Source: Lepiota brunneoincarnata (lineage: Eukaryota; Basidiomycota; Agaricomycetes; Agaricales; Agaricaceae). Taken from it: DNA of 64,000 nt. The position numbers were made by a program, and so were the translations under genes. The notes beneath the pieces are model-generated. The model searched no databases, was not told the DNA's origin, and saw nothing but the letters and a program-made list of their open reading frames with translations. Of the stretch, positions 53,548-64,000 are shown piece after piece (positions within the stretch are counted from its first letter, which is position 1; every line of letters starts with the position of its first letter). The stretch is from positions 310,001-374,000 of the forward strand of contig JAEBUN010000011.1 of the NCBI GenBank assembly GCA_023014365.1, given 5' to 3'.

Positions 53548-55480
53548 TGTTAGGGGAGTAAAGAGGCCAGAACCAATTTAATATTCAAGTGCCAATCATG
53601 ATTAGCATGCACACTACTTAAATACAGCAATGGTCTGTGCACAGACCAGGCAGCCAAATACTGCATAGACTACCAGACCTAATGCATGCAAACAATATAC
53701 AATGATGATACAGTGACCCACAAAACTGTTCCAATGTTTTGTACTTTTGACTTAAAGTGGTAATAGCTCAATGAATAAAATGGCTAAATTTGTGAAAATA
53801 ATTTCAAAGATAGCCAAATATATTGTATCTGACCCTACAAAGTCGCGTTATGTAATATCTCCAACTTAGGTAATTATGAATTTTGTAAGCATTTTAAGTC
53901 ATTGGAACAGTTTTGTCAATGACATATTATACCAGGCTGTCCTATTATTTCTAGTACTTAGAGTAGCCCCCCTTGGATTTGAGAACAGCTGCTACTCTTC
54001 TAGGCATACTTTCAATTAACTTCTGACACTCAGAAGCTGGAATAGCATCCCACTCCTTTCTATCCTCTGCTACAACTCCTTTATACCCTTGGGAGGGGTT
54101 TTATACTCTCCCAGCTTTCTCTTCACATAATCCCATAAGTGTTCAATGGGTTTGTGGTCAGGTGACTGTGCTGGCCAGATTAGGAGCCTAAAATGATTTT
54201 TTTGAACCATTCTTTGGCCAATATACTCTTGTATTTGGGATCATTATCTTGCTGAAAGCTGATATCTCAGGGTCTCAGCTTATACCACCAGAGACTCTTC
54301 TTCAGATCCTCCTCCAAAATTTGCACAGATAACTCTGCATCCATCTTTCCATCAATCTTCACTGCATAGCCTGGGCCATCCCACAGCATACAGCCCCAAA
54401 CTATCACTGATCCTCCTCCATACTTCAGAATTTCCTTAACTAATCTTTCACTGAGTCCCTATCCCTTATTTTTCCATGCCCACTTCCTCCCATCTGACCC
54501 TAAACAATTAATTTTGGTCTCATCAGACCATACAACCAGCTTCCAGTCCTCCACAGTCCAATGCTGGTGTGTCAGAGCAAAATCCAGTCTGGCTCTTCTA
54601 TGCTTGTCAGAGAGTAAAGTTTTTTTTGCTTGACTACAGCCTTCATTCTTGCCTGTTTGAGGTGCCTTGCTATAGTCTGTGAAGAGACTGATGTCCCAAT
54701 GATGGGAGTAAGAGATTTGGCTATATCTACAGCAGTTTCAGCCTTGCTAGCAGAGATAAGATGGATAGCATGCCAGATATTGGTGGTAGAGAGTTTTGAA
54801 GAATGTCCTCCAAGTGATTTGGTAAGGCTGGAACAATTTTTAGAGGCTAGTCTGGATATGGTACTGCACCCAACACCAGTAATTGCCTGAATTTTAGTAT
54901 AGGAATAATGAGAATTTAGAATAGAGAGGATAGTTTTCTTTAGAGTAGAAGATAATGGCTTCATGATAAGTGGGGGGGTTGAGAATGATGGGACATGGCT
55001 GTCAGCACATCTATTTATATGTCAAAGACACATGGTCACATAACCTTGTTGATTCACAATCAATGGAGTTATGTAATTGCTTGGATTAGTATCAAAAATC
55101 ACCATTGACAAAGCTGTTCCAATGACTTAAAATGCTTACAAAATTTATAATTACCTCATTTGGAAGTATTACATAACGCGACTTTGCAGGGTCAGATATG
55201 ACATATTTGGCTATGTTTGTAAATACCTTCACAAATTTAGCCATTTTATTCATTGAGCTATTACTACTTTAAGTCAAAAATACAAAATATTGGAACAGTT
55301 TTGTCAGTCACTGTAGATAAATGATCATATGCAGGGGTGAACTCAGGGATGGGGGTGGCTGAAGGCTAAGGCCAGGCTTAGGCATTAGGCATCAGCTAGG
55401 GTGGCCAAGCCTAGACACCTTACCACAGACCCCTAGACATACCTTGCATAAGGGGGGCATATGATGCCAGTCCTCTTACA
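53548..55480 (-). mobile_element. LTR-D copy 2, split by Tc1-A
   Basis: TGTTAGGGGAG (left) to CCTCTTACA (right), inverted relative to 8905-9222. Target duplication CATTA (before Tc1-B) and CATCA (55481-55485), one change. Removing it restores element I RT in frame. Confidence 0.85.
53711..55313 (-). mobile_element. Tc1-A copy 2 with decayed transposase
   Basis: Ends CAGTGACCCACAAAAC, TA at 53709-53710 and 55314-55315. N-terminal domain open from ATG 54964 to 54572 (TGVGCSTISRLA); the catalytic part (54540-53950) has frameshifts and stops but keeps the SDETKIN, DNDPKYKS-like and PIEHLW-like blocks. Confidence 0.9.
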
Positions 55481-56762
55481 CATCATAGCTTGGGACATTG
55501 AGAAAATGGCATTTGCAACAATATCTGGGACTTATATTAGTCACATAATACAGCAAGGAGACTGCAACACACCAGCAACATTCCAATGACTCATGACACA
55601 CATATTCCATGATGTCATAGGCCTATACAGTACATCCATGTATACCTTGACAATGTTATTAGGATGTACAAATGACCCAGCACCACAACCACTAACTGGT
55701 AATATTCTACAACAAATAAAAGAGAGCTACATCAATGACTGATTATTTCAGACTGTATTAATAGCTCCCTTGGATCACATCAAGACATTCCAAATAACTG
55801 ATGGATTAGTATACACACCAAATACAAAAGGGGACCTCATACTATGATTTACCAGATATCTGGGCCTTGATAACCAACATCTTAGAATCTGCCCATAGCA
55901 TCATTGGACACTTTGGAGAACACAAGATGAGTGACTACATATGCCATTGGTATTGGTGACCAAAAATGGCCAAAGATATTCAGATGTTCTGTCAAACCTA
56001 CAACACATGTCAGACTACTAAAACATCCAATCAGAAATCTATGGGCAAGCTACACCAACTTCCAATACCAACCAAACCATAGGAATCCATAGGAATGGAC
56101 TTCATTGGCCCATTCCCTGAATCCCAGGGATATAACTACCTCTGGGTTATCATATGTCAAATGACCAGCATGGTACACCTCTTACCAATCAAAACATCTC
56201 AGACTGCATCAGAACTATCATGGATCTATGTTCAAGAGATTGTATGGCTGCATAGCCCACCCAACTCTATTATCAGTGACTAAGACCCCAAATTCACATC
56301 CCAGTGGTGGAAAGAGACTCACCAGATCCTCAGCACTAAATTACTCATGTCAACCTCATTTCATCCACAGACAGATGGCCAAACCAAATGGATGAACTGG
56401 AGTATTGGACAAATTTTCCAATCACTGATCCAACATGATCAAAAAAATTGGGTGAATAAAACACCACTAATGGAATTCACCATTAATATGAGTACATCAG
56501 AAACCACAGGATACATACTATTTGAACTAAATGCAGGATATGTGCCATCTATGATTAAAGAAATCTGCAGCAACAATAACAGACCTAGAGGAATCAAATA
56601 ATTTGCAGAAAACACTCTCAGCTACCTAGCAGAAGCACATAATGCAATAATATTAGCACACACCTTTCAAGCACTACAAGCCAATTGGAAATGAGGTAGC
56701 AAACCAAACATCACCATCAGGGACCTAGTATACCTTTCAACAAAAAACTTGAATTTACCACA
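55481..56762 (+). pseudogene. Element I RT end and integrase
   Basis: RT: TISGTYISHIIQQGDCNTPATFQ and YTLTMLLGC where YLDD is expected. RNase H seems lost. Integrase: zinc part IIGHFGEHKMSDYICHWYW...CQTYNTCQ, core GMDFIGPFPESQGYNYLWV (56095), IISD (56275), HPQTDGQTKWMN (56366), where the catalytic Glu of QTE is Lys. TGA and TAG stops throughout. It reads on to the Tc1-H insertion at TKNLNLP. Confidence 0.88.
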
Positions 56763-56786
56763 TACAGTAAGGGACAAAACCCTTCT

Positions 56787-57397
56787 TGTTATAGTGACGC
56801 TGGTCTTCATGCTCGAAAGCGCGACTAGTGTTGAGCGTATCGTTAACTTCACCCAAGTCAACAATCACTTGAAGAGACTCTTTGCGAGCTCTCAAGGTAT
56901 TCCTCACTAACTTAGAGAATAATACTTATAGGGAGGACGACTTAAGAGATCAAGCAAGTAGGTAAATCTCCACCGGATAACCAAGTAGAAACTTGAGGGT
57001 TTCTCTTGGTTGACCGGAGGTCTTATATATTGTTCAAAGTACTTATAAATACATGATCAAGGAAGTAAGGAAGAAGCTCAATAATCAAAGAAGTAAGGAA
57101 GAAGCACAAGAAGTTAAGAAGAAGCTTAAGAAGAAGTAAGAAACATGGAAGAACTATGTTTAACTACCTAAGTATAGCTATCTATACATAGCTATCTAAT
57201 AATAGTTAAGAGTATGAGAAATGATGACAAATCGAGAAAATATTATGTAACAGATCAAAGTAAAAATGGTTACATAATATAGGAATAAAACAAAGTAAAA
57301 GAGAAAAAGATATTCATAATGCTTTAGTATATTACAACTAAAGGCTTTTGGTGTAATAAGTCCAAGTCGTAAGTCAAAGTAAGGATGAATCATAACA
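56787..57397 (+). mobile_element. Solo LTR family J, copy 2 (611 bp)
   Basis: TGTTATAGTGACG to ATCATAACA, duplication CTTCT on both sides (56782-56786, 57398-57402). Inverted relative to 49914-50505. It lies within the terminal repeat of Tc1-H, 22 bp from its end. Confidence 0.94.
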
Positions 57398-57670
57398 CTT
57401 CTAATGATTTTTATACTTCAACAAATATGTTAATAACTTCCCACCTACTAAAGGTGAAACCTTCATATTTTAATTGGGAATACCTATATGGCTCATGTAT
57501 CATCTTGCCAAATATCATTATGTCATATGCCTTTTTGGGAAGTCAGTGAATTAAACAATTATTTAAGGTCATTGGAAGGGTTTTGTCCATCTCTACTCTA
57601 ATCACATGATTTTATTTATTACAGCCAAATAAGTGCAAATAAATGTCATGTGACTGGTTGGAATAATGTA

Positions 57671-59026
57671 CAGTGACCCACAAAACCATTCCAATGTTTT
57701 GTACTTTTGACTTAAAGTAGTAATAGCTCAGTAAATAAAATAGCCATATTTGTGAATATATTTATAAACATAGCCAAATATGTCATATCTGACTCTGCAA
57801 AGTTGCGTCATGTAATACTTCCAAATTAGGCAATTATGAATTTTGTAATTATTTTAAGTCATTGGAACAGTTTTGTCAATGACATATTATACCAGGCTGT
57901 CCTATTATTTCTAGTACTTAGAGTAGCCCCTCCTGGCTTTGAGTACAGCTGCTACTCTTCTAGGCATACTTTCAATTAACTTCTGACACTCAGAAGCTGG
58001 AATAGCATCCCACTCCTTTTCTACCCTCTGCCACAACTCCTCCATACCCTTGGGAGGAGATTCATACTCTCCCAACTTTCTCTTCACATATTCTCATAAG
58101 TGTTCAATGGGATTGAGGTCAGGTGACTGTGCTGGCCAGGTTAGGAGCCTAAAATGATTTTTTTGAAACCATTCTTTGGCCAGTGTACTCTTGTGTTTGG
58201 GGTCATTATCTTGCTGGAAGATAATATCTTGGGGTTTAAGCTTGTACCACCAGAGACTCTTCATCAAATCTTCCTCCAAAATTTGCACAAACAATTCTGC
58301 ATCCATCCTTCCATCAATCCTCACTGCATAGCCTGGGCCATCCCACAGCATACAGCCCCAAACCATTACTGATCCTCCTCCATACTTCAGAGTTCCCTTG
58401 ACCAATCTTTCACTAAGCCCCTCTCCCTTCTTTTTCCATCCCCACTTCCTCCCATCTGACCCCAAACGATTAATTTTGGTCTCATCAGACCATACAACCA
58501 GCTTCCAGTCCTCCACAGTCTAATGCTGGTGTGTCAGAGCAAAATTCAGCCTAGCCCTCCTATGCTTGTCAGAGAGTAAAGGCTTTTTTTGCTTGACTAC
58601 AGCCTTCATTCCTGCTTGTTTGAGATGCCTTGCTACATTCTGTGAAGAGACTGATGTCCCAATGATGGGAGCAAGAGATTTGGCTATATCTACAGCAGTT
58701 TCAGCCCCGCCAGCAGAGATAAGATGGATAGTATGCCGAATATTAGTGGTAGAGAGTTTTGAAGGACGTCCTCCAAGTGATTTAGTAAGGCTGGAACAAT
58801 TTTTAGAGGCTAGCCTGGATATGGTACTGCGCCCAACACCAGTAATTGCCTCAATTTTAGTATAGGAATGATGAGAATTTAGCAAAGAGAGGATGGTTTG
58901 CTTTAGAGTAGAAGATAATGGCTTCATGGTAGGTAAGGGGGTTGAGAATGATGGGACATGGCTGTCAGCACATCTATTTATATGTCAAAGACACATGGTC
59001 ACATGATCTTGTTGATTGACAATCAA
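57671..59026 (-). mobile_element. Tc1-A copy 3, one terminal repeat missing
   Basis: Left end CAGTGACCCACAAAACC after TA (57669-57670). The right side stops at about 59026 in GATTGACAATCAA without the ~240-bp inverted repeat. About 35 bp of Tc1-H flank (AGTGCAAATAAATGTCATGT) occurs on both sides, at about 57630 and 59040. Confidence 0.82.
57900..58927 (-). pseudogene. Tc1-A copy 3 transposase, two nonsense changes
   Basis: ATG 58927 (MKPLSSTLKQ) to about 57918 (GYSKY). Otherwise one frame: HTH TGVGRSTISR, VVWSDETK, QQDNDPKHKS, SPDLNPIEHL. Two Trp codons have become stops: TAG at about 58518 (before TVEDW) and TGA at about 58092 (after IEHL). It is the least decayed Tc1-A transposase here; DD34E spacing is intact. 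Confidence 0.9.
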
Positions 59027-59153
59027 CTATGATATACAGCAAGTGCAAATAAATGTCATGTGAATGGTTGGAATATAACATTAGCTGCGTCACTCCCCTA
59101 GCTCACACCACCCCACCCCACCTCAATTTTTGCTAATCATGTAATCTTTCTCT

Positions 59154-60155
59154 ATGACTCAATGCAACCATATTCTTTCTCTTTTAAACAAAGGCCACTC
59201 TGCTACCCATATTGCTTCTACCACTGGTCTTGGCCTCAGCACTATATCTTGTCTTCACTCCAAACATCATTCAACACTTTCAAAGTCACTTGGTGGTTGC
59301 CCAACCAAGCTTTCTGTTGGCAATATCAAATATGCCACTCATCTTATCACATCCTGCAAGGCTGAAAATGCCTCCCAAATCACCAGAACCCTTTGTATTA
59401 TCATTGACCAACCTCTATCCTCCAAAACAGTTTGCAGAGCACTCAAAAAAGCTGGAATGAAGGCTGTAGTCAAGCAGACAAGGCCTAAACTCTCTGTTAT
59501 ACACAAGAAAAAAAGATTGAAGTGGGCAGAGGCACATGCAGACTGGACCCTGGAAGACTGGAAGAGGGTGGTTTGGTCAGATGAGACCAAACTCAATTGC
59601 TTAGGGTCAGATGGCAGGGTTTGGGTCTGGAAAAGAGCAGGGGAGAGGCTTAGTGATAGGCTGGTACAGGGAACCACAAAGTTTGGAGGAGGTTCTATCA
59701 TGGTATGGGGCTGTATGCTGTGGGAGGGTCTAGGGTTGGCAGCCAAGATTAATGGTAAGATAGATGGTAATCTATTTGTCACCATTTTGGAGGATGAACT
59801 CAAGGGGAGCCTGGAGTGGTATGACAAAGAGGTGGAGGATATTGTCTTTCAACAAGATAATGATCCTGAATATAGGTACATCAAGGCTCAAAAATGGTTC
59901 AAAGCAGCTGAAATGGAGGTTATGGTGTGGCCCCCACAATCTCCAGACCTTAATCCAATTGAACATTTGTGGACTCACCTTAAAATCAAGTTAGGGGAGT
60001 ATGACACTCCACCTCAGGGGATGGAAGAATTATGGGAGAGGACACAAAAGGAATGGGGTCAGATTCCAGCAGAAGTGTGTCAGAATCTGATAGAGAGTAT
60101 GCCTGATAGGGTTCAGGCTGTCTTGGATGCCAGGGGAGGGTATACAAAGTACTAA
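59154..60155 (+). CDS. Tc1-H transposase, complete ORF
   Basis: 333 codons, ATG 59154 (MTQCNHILSL), TAA 60153. N-terminal HTH domain (TGLGLSTISCLHSKH, LSKSLGGCPTKL), second HTH with KAGMKAVVKQ. Catalytic core: VVWSDETKLN, GGGSIMVWGC, FQQDNDP, SPDLNPIEHLW, with exactly 34 residues between the second Asp and Glu. The usual KH after DNDP is EY, a possible weakening. Length and GGYTKY end are normal for Tc1. The terminal repeat is disrupted by LTR-J, but it could act in trans. Confidence 0.93.
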   Translation: MTQCNHILSLLNKGHSATHIASTTGLGLSTISCLHSKHHSTLSKSLGGCPTKLSVGNIKYATHLITSCKAENASQITRTLCIIIDQPLSSKTVCRALKKAGMKAVVKQTRPKLSVIHKKKRLKWAEAHADWTLEDWKRVVWSDETKLNCLGSDGRVWVWKRAGERLSDRLVQGTTKFGGGSIMVWGCMLWEGLGLAAKINGKIDGNLFVTILEDELKGSLEWYDKEVEDIVFQQDNDPEYRYIKAQKWFKAAEMEVMVWPPQSPDLNPIEHLWTHLKIKLGEYDTPPQGMEELWERTQKEWGQIPAEVCQNLIESMPDRVQAVLDARGGYTKY

Positions 60156-60395
60156 AAGTGTAATTATTGGTAATTTCTTAGAGATGGACAAAACCCTTCC
60201 AATGACCTTAAATGATTGTTTAATTCACTGACTTCCCAAAATGGCATATGATGTAATGATATTTGGTAGGATGATATATGAGTGATATAGGTATTCCCAA
60301 TTATAATATGAAGGTTTCATCTTTAGTAAGTGGGCAGTTATTAACATATTTGTTGAAGTATAAAAATTATTGGAAGGGTTTTGTCCCTTACTGTA

Positions 60396-60541
60396 ATAGA
60401 GCATGGAAGCTCTACCCTAAATACATTGGACCATATAGGGTCAGCAGAGCAAAACCAGAAACATTGACATACACTATAGAATTGCCAAATGCATTGCAAA
60501 CCCACAGTATCCACCCCACATTTCATGTTAGCCTGCTCCGG
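60396..60541 (+). pseudogene. Element I integrase C-terminal piece
   Basis: RAWKLYPKYIGPYRVSRAKP, IELPNALQTHSIHPTFHVSLLR: the post-core GPY domain typical of gypsy chromoviruses. Cut by the LTR after CTC CGG. Confidence 0.9.
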
Positions 60542-61834
60542 TGAAAAGGTGGAAACTTTTGTGGGTTTTAATATAGATAAATGGCTTGTTCCCACTAAGC
60601 TTAGTCGAAATTCGATAAGCTTAAGTTAATACAAGTAGTATTAGATAGATAATGAACAGTCTTGTCTTTTAGGGTGTTTGGGGGGTGCGTTCTGACAGCG
60701 AAATTCAAGAGAATAGTGTTTTTAGAGGTTAACGAACAGCCGTTGAAGTTATCTTAGCCATACAGTGCAACAATGAAAGGACAATCCCTGTCAATTCAAA
60801 GCGCGGGGTCTCTAGTCTCTGGTCTCTGAACTCTGTTCTCTGTCTCTGTCTCTGTCTCTAGCACTCTGGAACTCTAAACTCTGGACTCTGTTCTCTGTTT
60901 CTGTCTCTGGGTTGGTCGACAACCGAAGAAATCACACTTAACGACGCACACTAAATAGTCCTCTGAAACCGTTCTTGATCACGGCTTGCAGACTTGTGTG
61001 TGGAAGCAGGGGTGAGACCTCTTCCTCCTCCACAAACAAGCACAACCATATTTATATTGTTTAGATACATGCGAGAGATAGTAAATATGAAATAGAAAAC
61101 AATAAGCTTAATTGTTACAGGTACTGCAGAATATTTTGGAAGGTTTGGCAGCATTTCTACCTTGCCCTGGGTTATAGGTTGTTCTCTGATTGACGAATGA
61201 CAATCCAGCCAGACGTGTTCTGTGCTCGTCTGCATTATTCTGCATCCATGCGAGCATGTTAAACCTCCAGATCAATTATGATCGGAATGTATGGCATATG
61301 TACAATCCCTTGATCCATTGTAATTAATCTCAGCCAGGCAGTATGCCGAGGTGCCAGGACCCACAAAGCACTCATTAATTATGAGTCTTTGATATGTCTA
61401 GGGTTTTGGGCATCGAGTGTCACCTCCCGAACGTTGGACATTCCGTTCCGTGGTCCAGTCATCATTATTGGGCTCGCTATGGGCGTAATACCCCTGCGAC
61501 AGCTGCTATGTACATTTGTTAGGTTCCAACGAATCCAAGTTCATCAGAAAACTGCTTGTAAGGTCCCTTGATGCGACCGGAGTATACTCGATAGGCTATG
61601 TAAAGTCTGGAATCCCTCAGGAGAGCATTCTGATAGCTTGGTTCACTAAGCTTAGTGATAATGAGCTCATTTGAACACTTCCGAGGCTCAAATATCCTCA
61701 GTTCGGTCGAACTGGCTACTATGGGACATAGTACCAATCCTCTATAGGGTTCTTTAATAATATAGCCAATGATTCTATGTAGAGAATCGTTCCGGAGTAC
61801 GGAATTCTTGTATAGGCGTGAAATTGGCATATCA
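60542..61834 (-). mobile_element. Solo LTR G1 (1293 bp)
   Basis: TGAAAAGG to TATCA, colinear with 2800-4103. Target copies CCGG (60538-60541) and CTGG (61835-61838). Without LTR and one target copy the host frame reads LLR-PYQPNNND, so the insertion and solo formation are precise. Confidence 0.9.
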
Positions 61835-62102
61835 CTGGCCATATCAACCCAACAACAATGATATGTTTCCTAATCAAAAACACCCAGAACCATATGACTT
61901 TAGAGCTGATAATGACCAGGAATGGTTCATAGATGAGAATATAGGGCACAGAAGACAAGGGAAAGGCGGTATTGAATTTGAAGTCCATTGGAGCCTCAGG
62001 GACACAACTTGGGAACTGATGAATCACTGCAAAGACTTGGTACCTTTAGACTGGTACCTGGAGATGCACAGCATACAAAAAATTAGCCAACTACTGACAT
62101 GA
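61835..62102 (+). pseudogene. Element I chromodomain
   Basis: PYQPNNNDMFPNQKHPEP, then EWFIDENIGHRRQGKGG and FEVHWSLRDTTWELMNHCKD, a chromodomain (aromatic W and W-E positions visible), ending at TGA 62100. Frame continuous with 60396-60541 once the LTR is removed. Confidence 0.85.
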
Positions 62103-62635
62103 AAAGTAAACCACTGACCCAATAGTATAAAAGGCAGCACAAATGATGGAGCAGCAATCACAGATGATTACCCACCAATCCACACCACCAAACCTGCAAT
62201 ACCAGATCAGAATAACACCATAAACAACAGCATGGATGGTATAGACCAATCAAGCAACCACACTATTGGAAGGGGGGAGGGAAACATACAACAATACCTG
62301 GAACAAGAAGGAATCCCTGTTTCCATGGACCTCAATCAGAACAACCTAACAACAATAATCAAACTGCTGTTAAACAGGATCAACACATTAATATGTGACA
62401 ATGCATAGAACTCCAGACCACTCAAACATAGACACCTAAACAACAAGGACAAATATCCATGGCTAATCAGCTCCAACACAATTCCAAGACCAACTCTACT
62501 AGCCTGGATATTGAACAACAACTCCACCTACCAATATGGACAACCATCATGGCTCCAACCCAGTGAAAGGAAGGACCTAAACCCACTGACATCAACCAAC
62601 ACACATAATGACTCCAAACTTTGGGGAACATGAAC
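62103..62635 (+). pseudogene. Coding-like tail downstream of element I pol
   Basis: In the same frame, broken by a few TGA and TAG codons: DDYPPIHTTKPAIPDQNN, MDGIDQSSNHTIGRGEGN, YLEQEGIPVSMDLNQNN, KDKYPWLISSNTIPRP. Polar, no known domain. Either the pol C-terminus or a small downstream ORF. Confidence 0.45.
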
Positions 62636-63070
62636 TGTTAGGGCAATCTGAAGGACTTAAGCAACTCAGGGAGTCAAAATGTCACTGTAGGGAATTCCTA
62701 AGAGAATAGGATGAGGAAACCCCTGCAGGCAAAAACTATATATACTTCACTTATATAATCAATATAAGTTGAATAAGGCTTGGCTGTGGTGTCTGGGTAT
62801 TGCACAAGACCAGATATGATTAAAACAAGTGTAGGAGATGAAAATAATAGTCTGAGGTCTATGGGAAATGAGAAGGAACAGGAGAGGTTTAAGGAAGGTG
62901 TAGAGGGTGGGGGGAGGGGTTTAACTGGACAGTGAGGGGACCTCTGGTATATTCTGGTTATGCTTGGAGTGCAAGCATTTGAAGGGGGGATGTACAGTGT
63001 GCTGGGAAGCTTAGGGATGTTTATGGATTTAATGGAGGTGCTGTTTGGGTGTTTGGAGTGTCCCCTTACA
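62636..63070 (+). mobile_element. LTR-E copy 2 (435 bp)
   Basis: TGTTAGGGCAATC to CCCCTTACA, colinear with 13650-14111. Flanks TGAAC and CAAAC do not match well, so the right neighbour may be rearranged. Confidence 0.88.
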
Positions 63071-63333
63071 CAAACTATCAATAATCAAAATAAATATAAT
63101 ACATATACTTACTTTAGGCATCCCTGACACCTCACGGCCATTTATGTAGAGTAGATTACTCAACTTGGACCTTACGGCAGGTAGTATAAGTAGTGTAGGT
63201 GAGCTTGGAGAAACCTTACTCAATTCTCTAAGGTTTCTCCCTGCTCAGGTATGTACTTGGTAGAAGTCCAGAAATGACACTAAGGTTTCTCCCTGCTCAG
63301 CCGATGCAACATGGCGGCCAGGTCACCCTTACA
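63071..63333 (+). mobile_element. LTR-F copy 2, truncated 5' LTR of another gypsy
   Basis: From about 63100 to CCCTTACA at 63333 it is the reverse complement of 14789-14950. It contains a duplicated AAGGTTTCTCCCTGCTCAG (about 63231 and 63283). The gag downstream in the same orientation suggests it is the 5' LTR. Confidence 0.7.
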
Positions 63334-63445
63334 GAAGAATCAAGTCTATTCCCAGAGGACTGGCCATTGACAACACCTGGACAAGTTATACCACTTCTCC
63401 CATGCCAACTACATCCTTCCTCTACCTCCCAGTGCCCTTGCCATC

Positions 63446-63719
63446 ATGTCCCAAGAGCAGCAGCAGCAACCACCAACTCAAATGACCATTGAGCAGGCCA
63501 TAGGCTCACTTCTCACAGACATGGCAATGGTACAGGCCTGACAAGCTGAAGCTAAACAGAACATGATGGACATGGTGAATAACATATGTGACATGCTCCA
63601 AAACTCAATAGGACAACAGCACCCCAACACCCCCCCTTCCACCTCAGCTATACCCCTCAATAGAGTGGAGTATGAGTCCCAAGCTGCTGCCCATGAACCC
63701 CCCCCTCCTGCTCCACACC
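63446..63719 (+). pseudogene. Gag N-terminus of an F-type gypsy
   Basis: ATG 63446 (MSQEQQQQPPTQMTIEQAI), helical GSLLTDMAMVQA, a TGA where CGA is expected, QAEAKQNMMDMVNN, then Pro-rich text to the LTR-J insertion. Known Gag proteins of this kind start with a short coiled-coil. Confidence 0.65.
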
Positions 63720-64000
63720 TGTTATAGTGACGCCAGTCTTCGTGCTCAAAAGCGCGACTGGCGTTGAGTGTATCGTTAACTTCACCCAAGTCAACGATCA
63801 CTCAAAGAGACTCTTTGCAAGTTCTCAAGGTGTTCCTCACTAACTTAGAGAATAAGACTTATAAGAGAGGATGACTTAAGAGATCAAGCAAGTAGGTAAA
63901 TCTCCACCGGATAACCAAGTAGAAACTTAAGAGTTTCTCTTGGTTGACCAGAGGTCTTATGTATATATTGTTCAGAGGTACTATTAATACATAATCAAAG
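63720..64000 (+). mobile_element. LTR-J copy 3, cut by the window end
   Basis: TGTTATAGTGACGCCAG, colinear with 56787 onward over 280 bp. Breaks the gag at 63719. Confidence 0.9.

Larger units (their letters stand above)
56765..60393 (+). mobile_element. Tc1/mariner family H, with two nested insertions
   Basis: Ends CAGTAAGGGACAAAACCC, TA at 56763-56764 and 60394-60395. It contains LTR-J (56787-57397), Tc1-A copy 3 (57671-59026) and its own open transposase. Source-type element for the MITE at 40734. Confidence 0.9.

Noticed and set aside
1..64000. tRNA, rRNA, CRISPR arrays, bacterial operons
   Set aside because: No cloverleaf-like or rRNA core sequence and no regular spacer array were recognised on reading; a tRNAscan or Infernal run would settle it.

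Overview
The window is repeat-packed nuclear DNA of a fungus, most probably an Agaricomycete (basidiomycete). The evidence is Ty3/gypsy chromoviruses with C-terminal chromodomains, a Ty1/copia element, several Tc1/mariner DD34E transposon families, short spliceosomal-type introns in the only host-like exons, and heavy CpG to TpG/CpA decay in the older copies. I see no rRNA, tRNA, CRISPR array or prokaryotic operon. Elements are named here by letters: gypsy G1, I, A and C (copies C1, C2, C3); LTR families A, C, D, E, F, J and G1; and Tc1 families A, B, G and H.

Layout. 1-4103: the 5' part of a minus-strand gypsy (G1: LTR, gag, start of pol), which cut into a host-like minus-strand gene (4104-4804). 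4979-5816: plus-strand exon-like remnants of a second host-like gene. 7222-62635: one very old gypsy (element I). Its RT, integrase and chromodomain can be reassembled in order from scattered pieces (7252, 51694, 55481, 60396, 61835) once later insertions are removed. Element I was split by C1 (8779-51688, target duplication CCCAC). C1 was split by solo LTRs, a complete copia (15471-20848) and element C3 (21304-39941, duplication TTCCC). C3 holds the young, nearly complete C2 (22458-30434, duplication TCTTT), a Tc1 and a solo LTR. C1 also contains element A (41459-49279), which has an intact 1164-codon pol. Nesting reaches five levels around 11 kb. To the right lie Tc1-B, Tc1-A and Tc1-H copies, one of them (59154-60155) with an open 333-codon transposase, and the 5' end of a further gypsy (63071-63719).

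What is unusual. Families A and C share an architecture I do not recognise from described elements. (i) The region after pol holds two long ORFs, alpha (zinc knuckles) and beta (Pro-rich), which overlap for 0.8-1.1 kb with beta always in the +1 frame of alpha. (ii) In A, beta runs into the U3 part of the 3' LTR, so the LTR is protein-coding. (iii) In C, a two-helix Cys-rich membrane ORF lies in frame with gag, separated from it by one amber codon in all three copies. (iv) Both families have a PBS complementary to their own predicted mRNA 5' end, the Tf1/sushi self-priming arrangement. C2 also carries several frameshifts that all look like one base inserted inside a CpG.
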